Of a stretch of DNA of 64,000 nucleotides, positions 36,201 to 51,200 are shown piece after piece. Below the pieces are notes generated by a model. The model saw nothing but the letters and a program-made list of their open reading frames with translations. It ran no database searches and was not told the origin of the DNA. The number at the start of each line of letters is the position of its first letter. The stretch's first letter is position 1. Position numbers and translations under genes: made by a program. This DNA is from Ciona intestinalis (taxonomy: Eukaryota; Chordata; Ascidiacea; Phlebobranchia; Cionidae), in NCBI RefSeq assembly GCF_000224145.3, contig NW_004190472.2, forward strand, positions 1-64,000, given 5' to 3'.

Positions 36201-39200
36201 GTTATAAATCAGGAAACACATAAAAAATTAACATTTCACCATAATTATTAACTTTAAATAAACTTATAAAATAATATTAGTTTTTACACCACAGAACTAA
36301 CAACATGCTTAATAAACTTTATCATGCTTTGCATTGCTAAGCCAACATAAGTAAGTATTGGATTCTTTTGTACAAGTATGTGTTACTATGTCAAGCTTTA
36401 CAAAATAGTTTGGAATACGTATACATTGTCCATCCATTTGCGCAACCAGGGGAGTTTCAAGGGTAGCAACAACCCCCAATGAAAAATATTTAGGGGGAAA
36501 TTTAAACCCGCATTATTTTAGTTTATAGAATGAAACCCTTTCCTGGGTATGCCACTTTATCGACTAGCTGCGCCAGTCTACAGCTTATATAAAAAACTTT
36601 CACAATGGAACAAACACCTAACATGGTGTTTGTCCACTTTTTCTACCCTTCAAATTTTAAGATGGACATTCTTGGTACACATAACATTATGGCCGACAAA
36701 CTATAAGAACATGTTTTGTGCAACAAACAAACAACATGATGTGATGATATTTCCTCTTGGCCACTGCCAAACAACAATATATTTCAATCAATACAAGTAA
36801 CAACAACCAACACAAAAGGTATTCTGTTACTTCTGCTACCAGAGTACCAGACATAATGTAAATAATCTTTTAACAGCCCATCTGGTGTGGTTAGGCGGAG
36901 GCCTTGTCATGTTTATTACCAAATGAGACAAGAAAAAACGAAGAACATTCAAAGGATTATAAAACCGTATCCTCACGACTGCCATAGACCTTTGTTAATT
37001 GTTTAAAACTTGATCAGGATATTTGGATATTATTTGCTAAAGGTGTCCCATCTTCCCCCGCCCTACTGAATACCAGTTGAGCCTTTAAAAGATTATTTAC
37101 AGAGGGAGGTGGTGAAACTACCTGGACTTGAATCACGACTGCTGACTTGTGAAGATGAGACACGACTTCTGTGTCGAGATACCGGTTCACTGCGGGGAAT
37201 TCGGGACGGGAAAGCTAAAAAGTTGTTGCTGTGAGAATCAACAACAAGAACAACGACATTGTACAGAATTGATAAGATTGATGAATGGTTGATGAAATGC
37301 TTGCAAAAGTTGGACAGCCACAACAACAATAAGAACAACATGCATGTGTTTTGGCAGATAAGCAAGTCAGTATTTATCTCCTGCTTCTCTATTTCCTAGA
37401 GCATGCAAGAATTTTGCTGACCAAAGTTTGGACGTCTGATTCAGGTCATCTGTAACAGATTAAAAAAAAATTTCGCCTTTCACCTGATAAAGACGATATG
37501 AAAACGACGTCAAATTGCCGATCATCAAATTTCTTGCATAGAGCCAAAACACAAGTATAATATGGCTGACAATAACAGTGCATAACAAGAAAACAACATG
37601 TAGGTGACTTGTTTTGAACAGAGAACAGTGGCGAAGCCGGACAAAAAGAAGTTTTTAATTTACCCCCATTTTTAAGAGGGGATAGTGACTTTAAAACGCT
37701 CTGAATGTGCCACTGCCAGACAATGCTGGTTTTGAATTATTGAAACATCCAACTTACACTGAAGATCAACAACAGAATGATGACAACAACAAGAGACAAG
37801 ATAGAAACTTGAATTAACCAGTTGACAAACCAAATGCCATCACAACAACAAGAATAACAACAACAGAAACAAAAAAATTATGTAAGCTGGAGCTCGCCCC
37901 ATTTGGTAGTGAACAAAGAACATTCAAAGAATCATAAAATAGCACCCATAGAGCAATGTTAATTGATGATCAGGATATTGGATATTATGTACTAAAGCTG
38001 CCCCCGCCCTACTACATATTTCCCTAGTCTAATGAACCAAAGCTTATGTCTTCTTAAGCATTCTACAATTATTAGAATTCCCATGCTACCAATTACCAGC
38101 AAACAAAATGACTATAGTGTCCCTTGGTTTTAAATTGAAATCGGGTTTAACAATTTGTTTTAAAATAATCAGCAATTATTGTTATTAGCTTGCACCACTT
38201 TTAGCTATATAACCATAAACCATATGCTGCCTATAAGCAGCGAACAAAATAATATGTTTTCCTAGCCTAATGCGTTCTACAATTGTTAGGATGAATTCTA
38301 CATCTATGCTTGAATTCTACTGAGCCCTGTCTTACGTCTAGTGCCCGTGTTGCCTTGTAACCTTAACACGATTTCTCGCATGAAGGAATCGCTTCGTGGC
38401 GAGTCACCCTCGCAAGATAATCGCCGTGAACACCCTGGGTACGTTGGGGTGGAATGGTGTCGGGTTTTAGGGTAATCTAGGGGGCGTGGGTTGCTGGGGA
38501 GAGTCATACGTCTGCCCATATAAGGCGTGGCTTTGGGCGTGTCACCCATATCTTAAATAGAAGTATTTGAATTTTTCAAGAGATTAAAGTTTCACCAAAT
38601 ACAGCATTCTAATATTATCAATCTTTATTAACAGAATTATTCAGATTTTTTGAACAGATTCTGCAGAATTATAGCATTCTATTATTTCAAAGATGAAATT
38701 AATTCAATTTTTGATCAAATTATCTTGAAGTTAGGCTTAAGCATTGGGGTAGGGATATTAAGGCACATTTTGATAGAGACATACACACCTGATATGTCTG
38801 ATATATATATTCAATGATAGAATTATTTGCATTTTTCGATAAAATTTCCCCATTTATAGCAGCAAAGCGTAATGTAGGAAAAGAAGACCATTTTGGTAAG
38901 ATATAAGAAGTCTATTATATTTAATAATGGAAATATTTAAACTGTTACCAAATTAAAGAAGCATGATAGAGAAAGAGAGTTTGATATAAAGAAATACAGG
39001 CATCACATTTTTTTTTTTATATTTAGTAATAGATTTACTTAATATTTTCGATCAAATGTCCCCAAATTAAAGCAAACACGATGATGAAAAGTTGATATAA
39101 ATACAAACAGCCAATGAGAAGCAGCAGCTCATGCTAAGCATGCAAACCTTGCGCCCGTTCTTACCTCGATATCTGAGGGGACTGGTGCTTCGTGAGCCCC

Positions 39201-42200
39201 CCCTGCTACCCGTGGGTGACCCCACCTTGACCCTACCCGTGACCCAACCCGCGAACCCACTCGTGACCCCGCTCTAGAGTTGCTGCGGGAAGAAACGGGG
39301 ATCCGAGACTTCCTGGTCGGGGTGGGGGAGGAAGGGGGGGTACGGGTTTGTGCGAGACCCTCAGAGAATACCGAATCATAGTCTAGGAGGGCGGGGGGTT
39401 AACAATGGGTTCAGGACAATATAACATCAGTCATTTATTATAATGGGTATTTTGCAACAGATATTTTAGGGAATCTTTACGCTTTTTAGACAAGCAAGTT
39501 TTCAGAACAAACATAGCTAAATATATTTACTAACTTGGTTCAAATTTGAATTGAACATCAGATTTTTTTCTCAATAAGTATTTTTTTGAATGAAACAAAA
39601 ACTAGAGTAACTTAAGATACACTAAAAAGGTGTAAGTTTGATTAAATGAAGTGACTACAGCTAAGAATCAACATAAGATCCCATACATTAGGTATTTGGG
39701 TGTTATATATAATAGGGTGGGGGAAGATGGGACACCTTTTTATAGACCGTTGTTAATTGTTTAAAACACGATCAGGATACTTGGACATTATGTGCTAAAG
39801 GTGTCCCATTTTTCCTGCCCTAGTATACATTCATTGAATAAACTACAATATAAAATCAAAAAAACTACGATTTTCGTTGTTAAGTCTTCAGTATGCCCAC
39901 ACTACTTATATTTGAATTAAATACACGCATGCAAAGCATATATAGCCACACGTGTAGATGAGTAAGCTACAACAACACAACAAACATCACAAAAGCTGAA
40001 TCAGGATTAATGATATATCAATACATTATAGACTAAAGCAGAGTATTGATATATTTGACTAAAATATAATCAACTATAAACCATTAAAACAATAAATTTT
40101 TGTTTAATTTAACTATTAAACCAAGCCCAGGCGTTTGAAATTGACATTTTTTATGTTTGTCTTAACTAAGCATATTTACATATACCTTCTCTGTTAATAT
40201 TTAATCACTTAACCAAAGCCTTTTTAAATTTTTGTGACGTTGCCAAAATGTTCTAAATTTCACCCCAATCATGTTTCATTTACCTTTCTGTTAATATATA
40301 TATGAAAACTGGGGAGACCTTGCCAAAAAATCTGTGGTGAAATTGGCAAAGTTCTATATTTTATCCTTTCTTTATTCTATTTACATGAATCTATTGTTAA
40401 CATTTCATTCACTTAACCCAAGCCTGTTAAACTTTTATCAAATTTGTGATGCATTCCCCAAAATCTTCTAAAGGTGGCTGTACACAGTATCCGGCATGCG
40501 ATTTCCTTGCGAAGTCGTATGCAAACCCATTACCAAGTTCCACATGTGGCAGCGAAATCCGGACAAAACAGACAAAACGGACGAATTCCGGATACTGTGT
40601 ACAGCCACCTTAAATTTTACCGTACTCATATTTTATTCACTTCTTTAATACAGTATATACCAGAATAACTTACCTCCATGTGAAGCGCTTCTACCATTAG
40701 GACTATGGTCGCGACTCGTGTACGATGGTCTCGGCTTACTCACTCTTGCTGGGCCTGAAGGTGTTCGTGCACCAAACGTGCGCGGTTGTTGTGCACCAGG
40801 GGAGCGGGCTCGATTCGCTACTGCAGAAAGAGGGTGTTAAAGTTTTTATGTCAGAAAAATTCAGGAGGAGTGTTTGAAAATTCTATAAAATTTTATATAA
40901 AAGTTCAGAATATATTAGGACCAAATAAACAGGAATATGTAAATTTTATTTATTTAATAAAAAAACTTTTAATAAGTTAAGGTCAAACAATTCTTATAAC
41001 TTTGTGACTTCTGTTGTGAGTTTTAACCCCAAACCTGCATGCTACATAGTGTAACATAATTAACATTTACATCTATACAAGTATAACAATAACAATCTTA
41101 CACACAAACATATATAAATACAGACAACTAATACAACTTCAATAGCAAAGAAAAGTTTGGAGTGGCATCAAGCATGCAGTGTGCTAATTTATAGTTGAAT
41201 TAATGAATCTAACAAAGGTGTATATTGTCTGGTTGCTTGGTGGATTATACACTCTATTCATGCAACAAGTTATAACATTTATGAACAGTAATATTATAAT
41301 AGGGTGGGACATGGGACGCATTTAGCATTTAATATCCAAATATCCTGATTGTGTTTTAAACAATTAACAATGTTCTATAGGAGACGTAAGGATACGTTTT
41401 TTTAATTCTTTGAATGTTCTCTGTTTATTACCAAATGGGACAAGAAAACAGTAAGAAAAAGTGTCCCATCTTTTCCCACTTTACTACATAGTAACACATG
41501 TCATTTAAATTTAATAATTTTGTGATAATATTGTTGTTAATTCTTTCCTACCGAGTTACTACAAGATGTTTATGTTATGGAGAATATGTTTGTTTCAAAG
41601 TTGGATATGAAAGGTTAAGTTAGGAGCTGCAAAGTATCAATTATACAACATACACCAAACACTATGTGTGCGGTTAGGTGAGGCACAAACACAGAAAATG
41701 CAAACTTCAGAAAAATCACAGAAATATTTTAAACTGTGTAGTGTTAATTGTGAATAGGGGTTGTTACTAAGTATGCACACGCCACAAGTAAGGTTGACAC
41801 TTAAATGTTACAACTCCGTCATTCAATCTTACCAGTTCTATTTGCTGACATCGATCCTGGTTGTTATGTAACAATGAATAAATTATGACAAAGTGTTTTT
41901 GACAAAATACTCATTGATTGGACAAATTAAAAATAGTAAATTGTTGTATAAAATATGTACAACAGTGCAGTAATTTAATTGATAACATCAAGCTAATAGA
42001 ATAAGTAATATGTAAGTGACCACAAGAAAAAAAGTATTCATTGAGTAAGAGAGAAAAAAGTTTCATAAGACAAAAAAAGAAAAAAGAAAAAGTTTTAAAA
42101 GAAGAGAAAGCAGAATTACTTGCGTGAGGATCCTGGTTTCTAGAAATAAAAAGATTTTCAACTCTAGAAAGTGAAGTCATAGGGGAACCAAAATTTAACC

Positions 42201-45200
42201 GTCGTCGAGCACTAGTGGGCGAGCATGGGGTCGATCTGGAACGGCGGGGGGAAGACGGGACGGGTATGGGTAAGTTTGGGGGGGTTGGGGATATTGTAAG
42301 ATCGAAGGTAAGGTCATTGGGTATATTGTTTATCAAGCTTGCATCTATCACTGATAATGGGGATGGGCAAGTTTCCTCTGTGTGGGGGGAGGTTAGTTTC
42401 GTGGTTTGGAGGAGGATTTGATATAATGGGTCAAAATCTGATGGTTCTATTGAATCGGGGCTATCAGGCTTCGTGGGAGGGGTGGTGGGTTCGGTTTTTG
42501 TTAAAACATGGCTTTTGGTATTGTTCTGGGGTTTGCATAAGGGTGAAATGGGGTGTTTAGCGAAGGGTATGCGGGTATGGGTGGTTTTCTTGGGTACTCG
42601 ACGGGGTAAAGAGTGAGAGTTAAAGTGGGGTGAGATTGGGGGTAAATTACGAGCAGGAGAAGAATGGTTGGAACGAGATTTACAACCTGATAAAAGAGAA
42701 AAGACTTGCAGAATAAGGTTGTGTAAAAGATTCTTAGATCTTGGATAGCACTGCTGAATTGAGAGCACTTTGATTTGGTTTGGGCATCAAACACAGTAGT
42801 TGTTTGTGAGAGATTTTTAGAGAAATTAGGTCGGCAAAAGTCATTAATTTATGATTCATATTTCATAAAAAAGTTTAGAAACACGGACTTCAATTGTAAA
42901 GTTATCCAATTGTGAAATAAGGATGCTTGTAAAGAACTTTAAATTCTTAGATATGTTGAATTGGGAGCAATTAGATTTGACTTAAAATGTAAGTTACGAA
43001 CGGTCTTTTAGTATAGACTGTTGAAGCTGCAATCAAAAGCTAGATGATGTTGCGTTAGGTATTTTTATGTAAAGCCTACTCAACTGTCTGTTACTGGAAG
43101 CACAAGTAATAATACATTTATATTCAATTCTAAAATATAACTGATATGTGTTTATAAAAACCACAACATTATATAATTTAGAATACTAACTAATACAGTT
43201 TCACATAAAAACGAAGGTAATAAAATCCAGGTTCGCAGGGTGTCAATTACCCATATATAGTGTATGTACTGTTTACGTGGCATATGTACCCAAGCACGTA
43301 CTGTGAATCTCACCAATATAGAATGGAACAATATCTAGAACTTACTTTGTGACACAGATGAAACTAATGCCCAACAGTTCACAAGTGTGGTAATGGGGTA
43401 ATTAATTTCAAGTGTGCGTACTGTGAATATCACCAATATAGAATGAAACAACAGTTCTAACTTACTTTGTGACACGGATGATCTATCTGTCTCTCTACCA
43501 CGCTGTGGTGCAAGTGAAGATATTGTTGAAGTGCTTGTCTTCGCTACTCTTTGTGGCCCTGTATCCAAAACAATGACGGATATTATTTTAAAGATTCTGC
43601 TTAAATAGAAGACTGATGATACTTGCAGCCTAGTATAAACTACAAACATGTCTTGCTATTTGTTGGGGTCAATTTTTGTTTGCTGCATTATTAGTAGCTT
43701 TGACCACTGCAACAGACGCACAACATACAACAACAGCAGTGAAATAAGAGGGGGTTTCAGGGGTTGCGACATCCCCGAAAAAATTAAATTAAAAAAAATA
43801 AAAAAATTATTAAACCCCCCCCCCCCCCTGAGTTTTTACTGGGTGATGCCCTTGTCAAGGACCTGGGATTTGGGTCAACTTGGTCCATTACCCTAACATT
43901 GTATATTACATGGGTGAGGTCCTACAGCATGGCACACAATAAGACCAGGGATTTAGGCCAGATTTGGCCATTTATTACTATAACATTGTATATGCACATC
44001 CTATTCTATATGGGTGAGGTCCTACAGTGAGGCACGTCATGGGACCTGGGATTTAAGCCAGAGTTGGCCCATTGCCCCAACATTGTATATGCACATTCTA
44101 TTCTATATGGGTGAGGTCCTACAGGGAGGCATATCATGGGATCCAGGCCAGAGTTGGCCCATTAAGGCATTACCCCAACATCCAATAAGCGCAAAAACCT
44201 CATTCCTATTTTCTGTCGCCACTGTACAAGAATATGCAGTTCCACAATGCAACCATGCAAAATAATAAGTCCCACACACAAGGTACAATACTTAATACAC
44301 ATACACATCATATGCATTACATTCAATATTCTTAAATACCTATTTATACAAAGTAATGCAAACTGATTTTAGAAACGGTTTATAGAATTTTTTTTCGTCA
44401 AAGTTTATTAGGTAAAATTATAAAAGTAAGAACATACTTTAAAAAATTCTTTGGGTATTATTTTTTTTGGTAATAAATTTTCCATTAAAGTAAAGTTACC
44501 ACGATTTTAGTTTACAGATATTTTAATATTTTTTTACAAAGATTTTTTGATATTTTTTTGGATTTTTTTTTCAGGAGGGTTTAAAAGAAAAATTTTTTAG
44601 AAATAGAGTCTTTTAAATAAATTCCCATACACATTATAGGCCTATCATGCAGTTTCAACATGCTTACACACAATTACCATATGGACTATGTCTGTTTCGT
44701 ATTCGTGGTCCTATATATATATATATCAGGTAAACATAGTAAATACATTATACGCTACTATCACTGGTAAACATTACATTCTAAAAACTTTTAACTGGGA
44801 TTACACTTATATTACTGATAAACATTATGGAGCTTTTAATTGTGATTACTGAATGATTAATAATTGGATCTATTTGCTGCTAAAATAGTTAAAACGGTTG
44901 TTTCTTTTCAAACTGGTAAACATTACATTAAGGAAACTTTAACCATAGTTGTGATTACTGCTTATTAATTGGACAAAGCTGTTACCAATAGTTACCAATA
45001 CTTTTTCTGCAGGAAATTATTACAAGCATTCTTTTTAAATATAAAAAATGTTTTTTTTTCTTAATTTTTAAATTGCTTGTCAAATTTTACAAATCGTGAC
45101 TTAATTACCTAAAAAAGTATTAATAATGACTTCAATTTTTATTAAAATTTTACAAATTGTGACTTTTCCACTGAAAACTTTTCAAAAAATATGAATTTTA

Positions 45201-48200
45201 AAAATTGTTTAAATATGTTTACAAAATGTGCATTTTTGACGGGCAACACTTAAATCTGGCAACACTGAAAGCGTTTTACTCACCCCGACCAATCTCGCTA
45301 TCTGACATATACCCCCCAGGATCACTGGCAGGCTTTGGGGGGGCTCGTTTTGGTTTTGTGTACATGGGTACGAGGCCCCGCATGCCTTTATATTTAACTT
45401 TCATGTCATTTATACGAGTATCAGAACCATGGGAACGGGTGCCTGATATTCCAGCAGCATGAAAGGGACCATGGTTATGTATTGAAGTAATCTCCACAAG
45501 AATACAGTAATGTAGGCATAACTTTTTTTAAATTGGCACAAATGCTAGTGGTATATTTTTGAATTGTGCACAAGAAGACTATAGTTGTGTATTGGAGGAA
45601 ATGACCACAAGAAAGGGGTAATGTAGGCAGAACTTTTTAAAATGTGCACAAATTACAAGAGTAGTAGCTTTTTTTTTAAATGTGCACAGATGCTAGTAGT
45701 AGGTTTTTGAACTGTGCACAAAATGACCATACCTTTTTATTGGAGGAAACAAACATAAGAATAGAGTATTGTAGGCATAACCTTTTGGGGATTTGGTTAT
45801 GTAAGAAGGCAATACTAAGAAGAATACAAGAAAGTAATATCCTAGGCATAACTTTTTGCAGAAACAACCATACTTAGTTGTGTAATTGAAGGTTATAGCC
45901 ACAAGATCACAACATCATGGCATCATAATATCATGGGCATTACGTTTTGAATTTTGTACAAAATGACCATAGTTAAGTATAGAGGTGGGATCAAATTAGC
46001 AAACTGAACTAAATTTAGGAACAAAGAACCACGAGTTTTTTTTTAGGGTAAGTTTTAAAATTTCTGGTAAGCCCATTTTCAAAGAACAGCTCTGAACCAT
46101 GAAGGTACAAATAGATTTCAAAAACAAAGCACGGTATAGGTCGTATATGCTTTAGATTTGCATTTGCTATAAAACATTTAAGCTTAAAATCCACAGAAAA
46201 ACCAGTGTTTGGTTAGAAGTTCATCACACTTAAGATTCAGCTATAACACATAACTCACACAATAACATGACCAAGAATATTAACATTCATTATTTTAAAA
46301 GCGTCATTCTTTTGTTATTGTTTAATTTCTGTACCCAGACACAAATGACAACCATGGACAAGCCACTCAAGTTCCCACCCACAAAGACACAACAAATGTC
46401 CACAACTCACCTAACGTTCCATAACCAGATCGCATCGCTTTCATCTTTGACCGGTTGGCAGATGACGGGTCAATGTCGGATCGTGATCGCATGAAACGGC
46501 CATTAGGTGTCCCTAGTGCTCGCCCAACTGAAGTTGGTGGTGCTGTAAAAAAAGAAATGTGTTAAAATTTTTGTATGTAAAAAGCTACATAGGCAGGTAC
46601 GATTAGACAGGAAAATAACCGAGTTGTAAGAAACAAAATTCAAAATTTATATCAGTGAAAAAAATTATTTGTGAAATAACTTGTAAGCGGGCACGATGTG
46701 GTTAAAACAAAACACCCGTGTTATAACGACTGTCATTTTTTAGCCACTGGAGGATGCATAAGCTACATTTATACATTTAAATTAAAGAAAATTTTAAGTA
46801 TATTTGACTCATGACGATTTACCTCTTCCTACTTGTGATGTCACAATGCTACGTCGTGGTCCGGCGGATGTAACGCTTGAACGAGGTTTCCTGGAAGAAA
46901 AGTAAGTGTAAGACGAGAGGACTAATGAGTGAAAAAATCAAATAATATAAAACTTCTAAAAAGTAATGTAAGAACCAAACATGCTGTTTTTATGTGAGAT
47001 GAGAGAGTGAATAAAATATGGATTTCTGTTTTTTTGGTTTGGTTGAGGTTTAACCAACTCCAAAAAGATTGTTACAATATTTTCTTTAATGCTAAAGTGC
47101 CGAAATAATCTAAAGCGATTTGCAAAGTAATGCAAAGAATTAACTGAATATCCTGTTTATGGATAAAGCAAAAATATTGTTTCTATGAATACCTGGTGTC
47201 TAACTTAGGTTGGCTGTCAGTTGACGATGAAGAAGTAGCCAGGTGACCTGGGTAAAAAATCAAGTTTAAACACAAAAAATATACACTGCAAAATCTTGTG
47301 GTATGGGTAAAAAAAATAAATATTTAAAACACAAGAAATATACATCGCATTTATGGCATTTTACAAAAAAAAATTTACAAGAAAAATCACACAAATTTAA
47401 AAAAATTTTTACACCGTAAAGTTTGGTGGCACAGATAAAGCAACTTGAAATTTTACAGCACATCACAAGAAGCATAAAACATATGTCTTATTCTGCTGGA
47501 CATAATTCTACTGAACCCCTAGCTTTTTTGATCAGTCACTACTTTAGTGCATTTTACACGTCAGTAAAAATATACAATGAAACCACTCCGTTATTTTTAC
47601 CTTTAATTAACTTCTGCTGACTTGGGTTGAGGCTGTTGAACACTTGATCTGCCTCGTTGGGGAAAGTTCCTTGCAACGCCCACCACGCTCTGTGTGGTTA
47701 TATTATGTTATTATGTGCAGTTTAAACACAAGTAAAATACAAATTTTGAAGTGTATAAATTTTGAAGTGTATGCAACACAAAAAGTAGACCGTTGATAAC
47801 TACACCACATGTGATAGTATGCTATGTGTAGTTATTTATAGGGTGTCAGGATATATAATTCATACATTATGGTATATGTTTTATTCATTCATTTCGTAAT
47901 TTAAATAAATATGAATCAGTACAACTATGAGTATAATATGTGCTAATGTGAGACAGGTGATTTTTGTTGATTTTGTGTGTGTTTATATTTTTGAGGGAAT
48001 GTAATTAAAAAATAAATGTAAAACTTGTTGTTAAAAACTCACTTTCTCGCTTCTTCCCTTGTTTCTGAATCGGCATCGTTTATCCCTTTCTGTACGGCTT
48101 CTTTTAGTATGGCAAGATGCCTACCAGGAAATAATTTATTGAGAAGTTCCTCCATATTGTGTGGCCATTTTAATAAATACAAACACTAATACATTAAACT

Positions 48201-51200
48201 ATTTCAATAAATATACATTTAAAATATTATTTTCTGCATTTTTTTTACTTTCTAATGTTGCTTTTCTTAAAAAAATAAGTAAATATAAAACACAGGTAAA
48301 AAGGTTTCCATATTTTTTTCTATAATAGCTCTTCGCCGTTATTTGTAACCTCAACATATGTATTAAAATGTTTACTTTCAATTTTACCCTTAAAAAAGTT
48401 ATGTTATGTTTGTTTATAAAAGAAGCTTAACTTTATGTGGTATAATGTGATGTAATTATATATCTAGTCTATATGGGTGAGGTCCTACAGAGCGGCAAAC
48501 CATGGGACTTATGCCAGAGTTGACCCATTACCCTAACATGCGGCGCTTATTTTAGTTTTAAGTAACAGATATTAATGTATTATAACCTAACTTTTTACTA
48601 TAGGCTCAAATAATTAGAATATTTTATCCTTCTGTCTTCAGGCTTAATTTTATTGACTCTTTCTTTCATAAACCATTAGTAAACTACATGCTTTTTACCT
48701 AGAAACTATTTTATAAAAACTACCTTAACAATAAACATGATCAGCTGAATATTGAACTGAACATTCCAGGAATACAAGTGGCTTGCTTTAACCTTAGTTT
48801 TATATCACCACTGATGGTCTACTCATGTTTCAATCGCTACAAATCCAAGCTTTAATCTCAATTAAGCGAGCTATTTAAACCTATCTGGTGTCACATACAT
48901 TGTGCCTATTGTCAGCTCTGTTGTGTATATACATATATCTTATTATGCCTGCCTGGTGGTCACTATGTCATAATATCGACTGTGATGTAATAATAGGAGA
49001 ATGTCAAATAATCTTCAAGTGGTCTCTCTTGAAACTTATGGCTTTTCAAGAGAGAGACAACATGGAGATTAATATTACGATAAATATTAGACATGTAGTA
49101 GGGTGGGGTAAAATGGGACACCTTTAGCACATAATATCCAAATATCCTTATTGTGTTTTAAACAATTAACAACAGTCTATGGGAGTCGTAAGGATATGGT
49201 TTTATAATTCTTTTAATGTTCTTTGTTTACCACAAAATGGGATAAAAGAATAAAATAAAAGCTGCCCATTTGTTCCCACCCTACTATACCATATTTTGTT
49301 GCAGTATAAGTCATATTATCCTTGTTGCAAGACATAGTAGGTTTGGGGTAACATGGTGTGTTTTAGTCTAATTTATCATCTCATTTGGTGGTAAAAAATA
49401 ATATTTACAGAACTATATAAAAGTACCTCTACGACTGTAAAAACAGGTTAATTGCTAAAACACTATCAGGAAATTTGTTAATATTTGCCTAAGGTACCGA
49501 TCTAGTATTTTATCAACACTACTTCACAACAAGAACATTATATTTATATTTTTTGGCAAAAACATATGAAATTAAACCATGTTACTATTCAATACTGCTA
49601 TCTTAAAAACAAATATGAAATTAAACTATGTTACTATTCGATAAACAACTTCCATCTTAAAAACATTAATATAACTTCTGACATATTCTCTGGCAAAAAA
49701 ATCAATTTTTCACCAAACTTCCTGTTTTAGGTTTTTGTGGAAAATATTTGTCAGACAAAAAGTACTAAACACTAGATATAAAACTGCATTTCTTTATCTA
49801 AAGTCTACTCAACACCTAGGCAACCTACTCAAAAAAAAAACAATTTAAACACTAAAATCTAAATACACAAAACCTAAAATCTGAAAGACATACTAAAAAA
49901 ACTCAATTGAAACACCTAAAACACCTGGAGAGGCAAAGCAGAATATAAAATCTGTCCGAAATACTTTTTATTTCTGCAGTTTAAAAATCTCATTGCCAGA
50001 ACTAATATAACAGAAAAATAGCTCAAAAAAAAAATGTAAAAAATGTTTTCTTTTTCTATCATACAAACAGTACGTCTAAGTTGCTTTCCTAGTGAATTAG
50101 TACAGTAGGGCGGGAAGATGGGACACCTTTTCATTTTATTTTCTTGTCCCATTTGGTAGTAAACAAAGAAAATCTAAAGAATTATAAAACCATATCCTCA
50201 CAACTCCCATAGACCATTGTTAAATGTTTAAAACACGATCAGGGTGTTTGGATATTATGTGCTAGAGTTGTCACGTCTTCCCTACCCTAATGTATGATAC
50301 TTTCTCTAAAATTTTAGTCCTTACCTTTCTAATAGCTGTGAGGCCCATTTTTGTAGAACAATGTCAAGGAAAACAAAGGAGAATCTTCGTAGGGAGGTTG
50401 TTTTCGAGGTGCAGTTGATCATGAGCATCGGGATGAGACGTGGGCCATGGGTGTGCTGGGGGTATATCGTGTATGTTTATGTAAACATGAATAAACCTGT
50501 ATATATATAGTAGGGTGGGGAAAGATGGGACACCTTTTAACTCTGTTTTCTTATCGCATTTAGTAGTAAACGAAAAAAATTCAAAGAATTATGAAACCAT
50601 ATCCTCACGACTCCCATAGACCGTTGTTATTTGTTTAAAACAGGATCAGGGCATTAAAATATTATGTGCTATAGGTGTCCCACCTCCCCCACCCTACTAT
50701 ACATGAATGGTTGAACTTATATGCTGTTTTTCATCACATTTGTTAGTAAATAAAGAACATTCAAAGAATTAAAAAACCACATTGGCAAAATGTACTCAAA
50801 GAACAATTTCAACTAATATTGAATGTATCTGCACTGGATATGGGTTATTTTTGATGGTAAGCTGCATGATGATTAACACTCAATAAAAGCGAAAAAGACT
50901 TACAGAAAATTTTGCCGTAAGAGCTAAAATAAAGGCAAAAAAAACAACTGTCGGAAAAGCCAAAATTTATAATCAACCATTTAAAAAGGTAGTATAAAAC
51001 AGAATATCCGTATATAAATTACCTTTAAAATAGTTTTGATGGTTAATACACCAGATGTGGACATGACTTTTGCTGAGTTTTTGATAAGATTAAACAAAGT
51101 TGGCATCAATACGCACGCGGTGTGTTCGAACTGGTTCTTCAGTATTGATGATAAACACCTGGGGTGAAGGGGTTGTTTAAGGCAGTTATATAAATATAGG

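Noticed and set aside
42215..42560. Plus-strand ORFs opposite the long CLASP exon
   Set aside because: Mirror frames of a Pro/Ser-rich exon. The minus frame has splice sites in phase; the plus frames do not.
46267..46494. 75-residue plus-strand ORF
   Set aside because: Overlaps CLASP exon 14 on the other strand and has no family resemblance.
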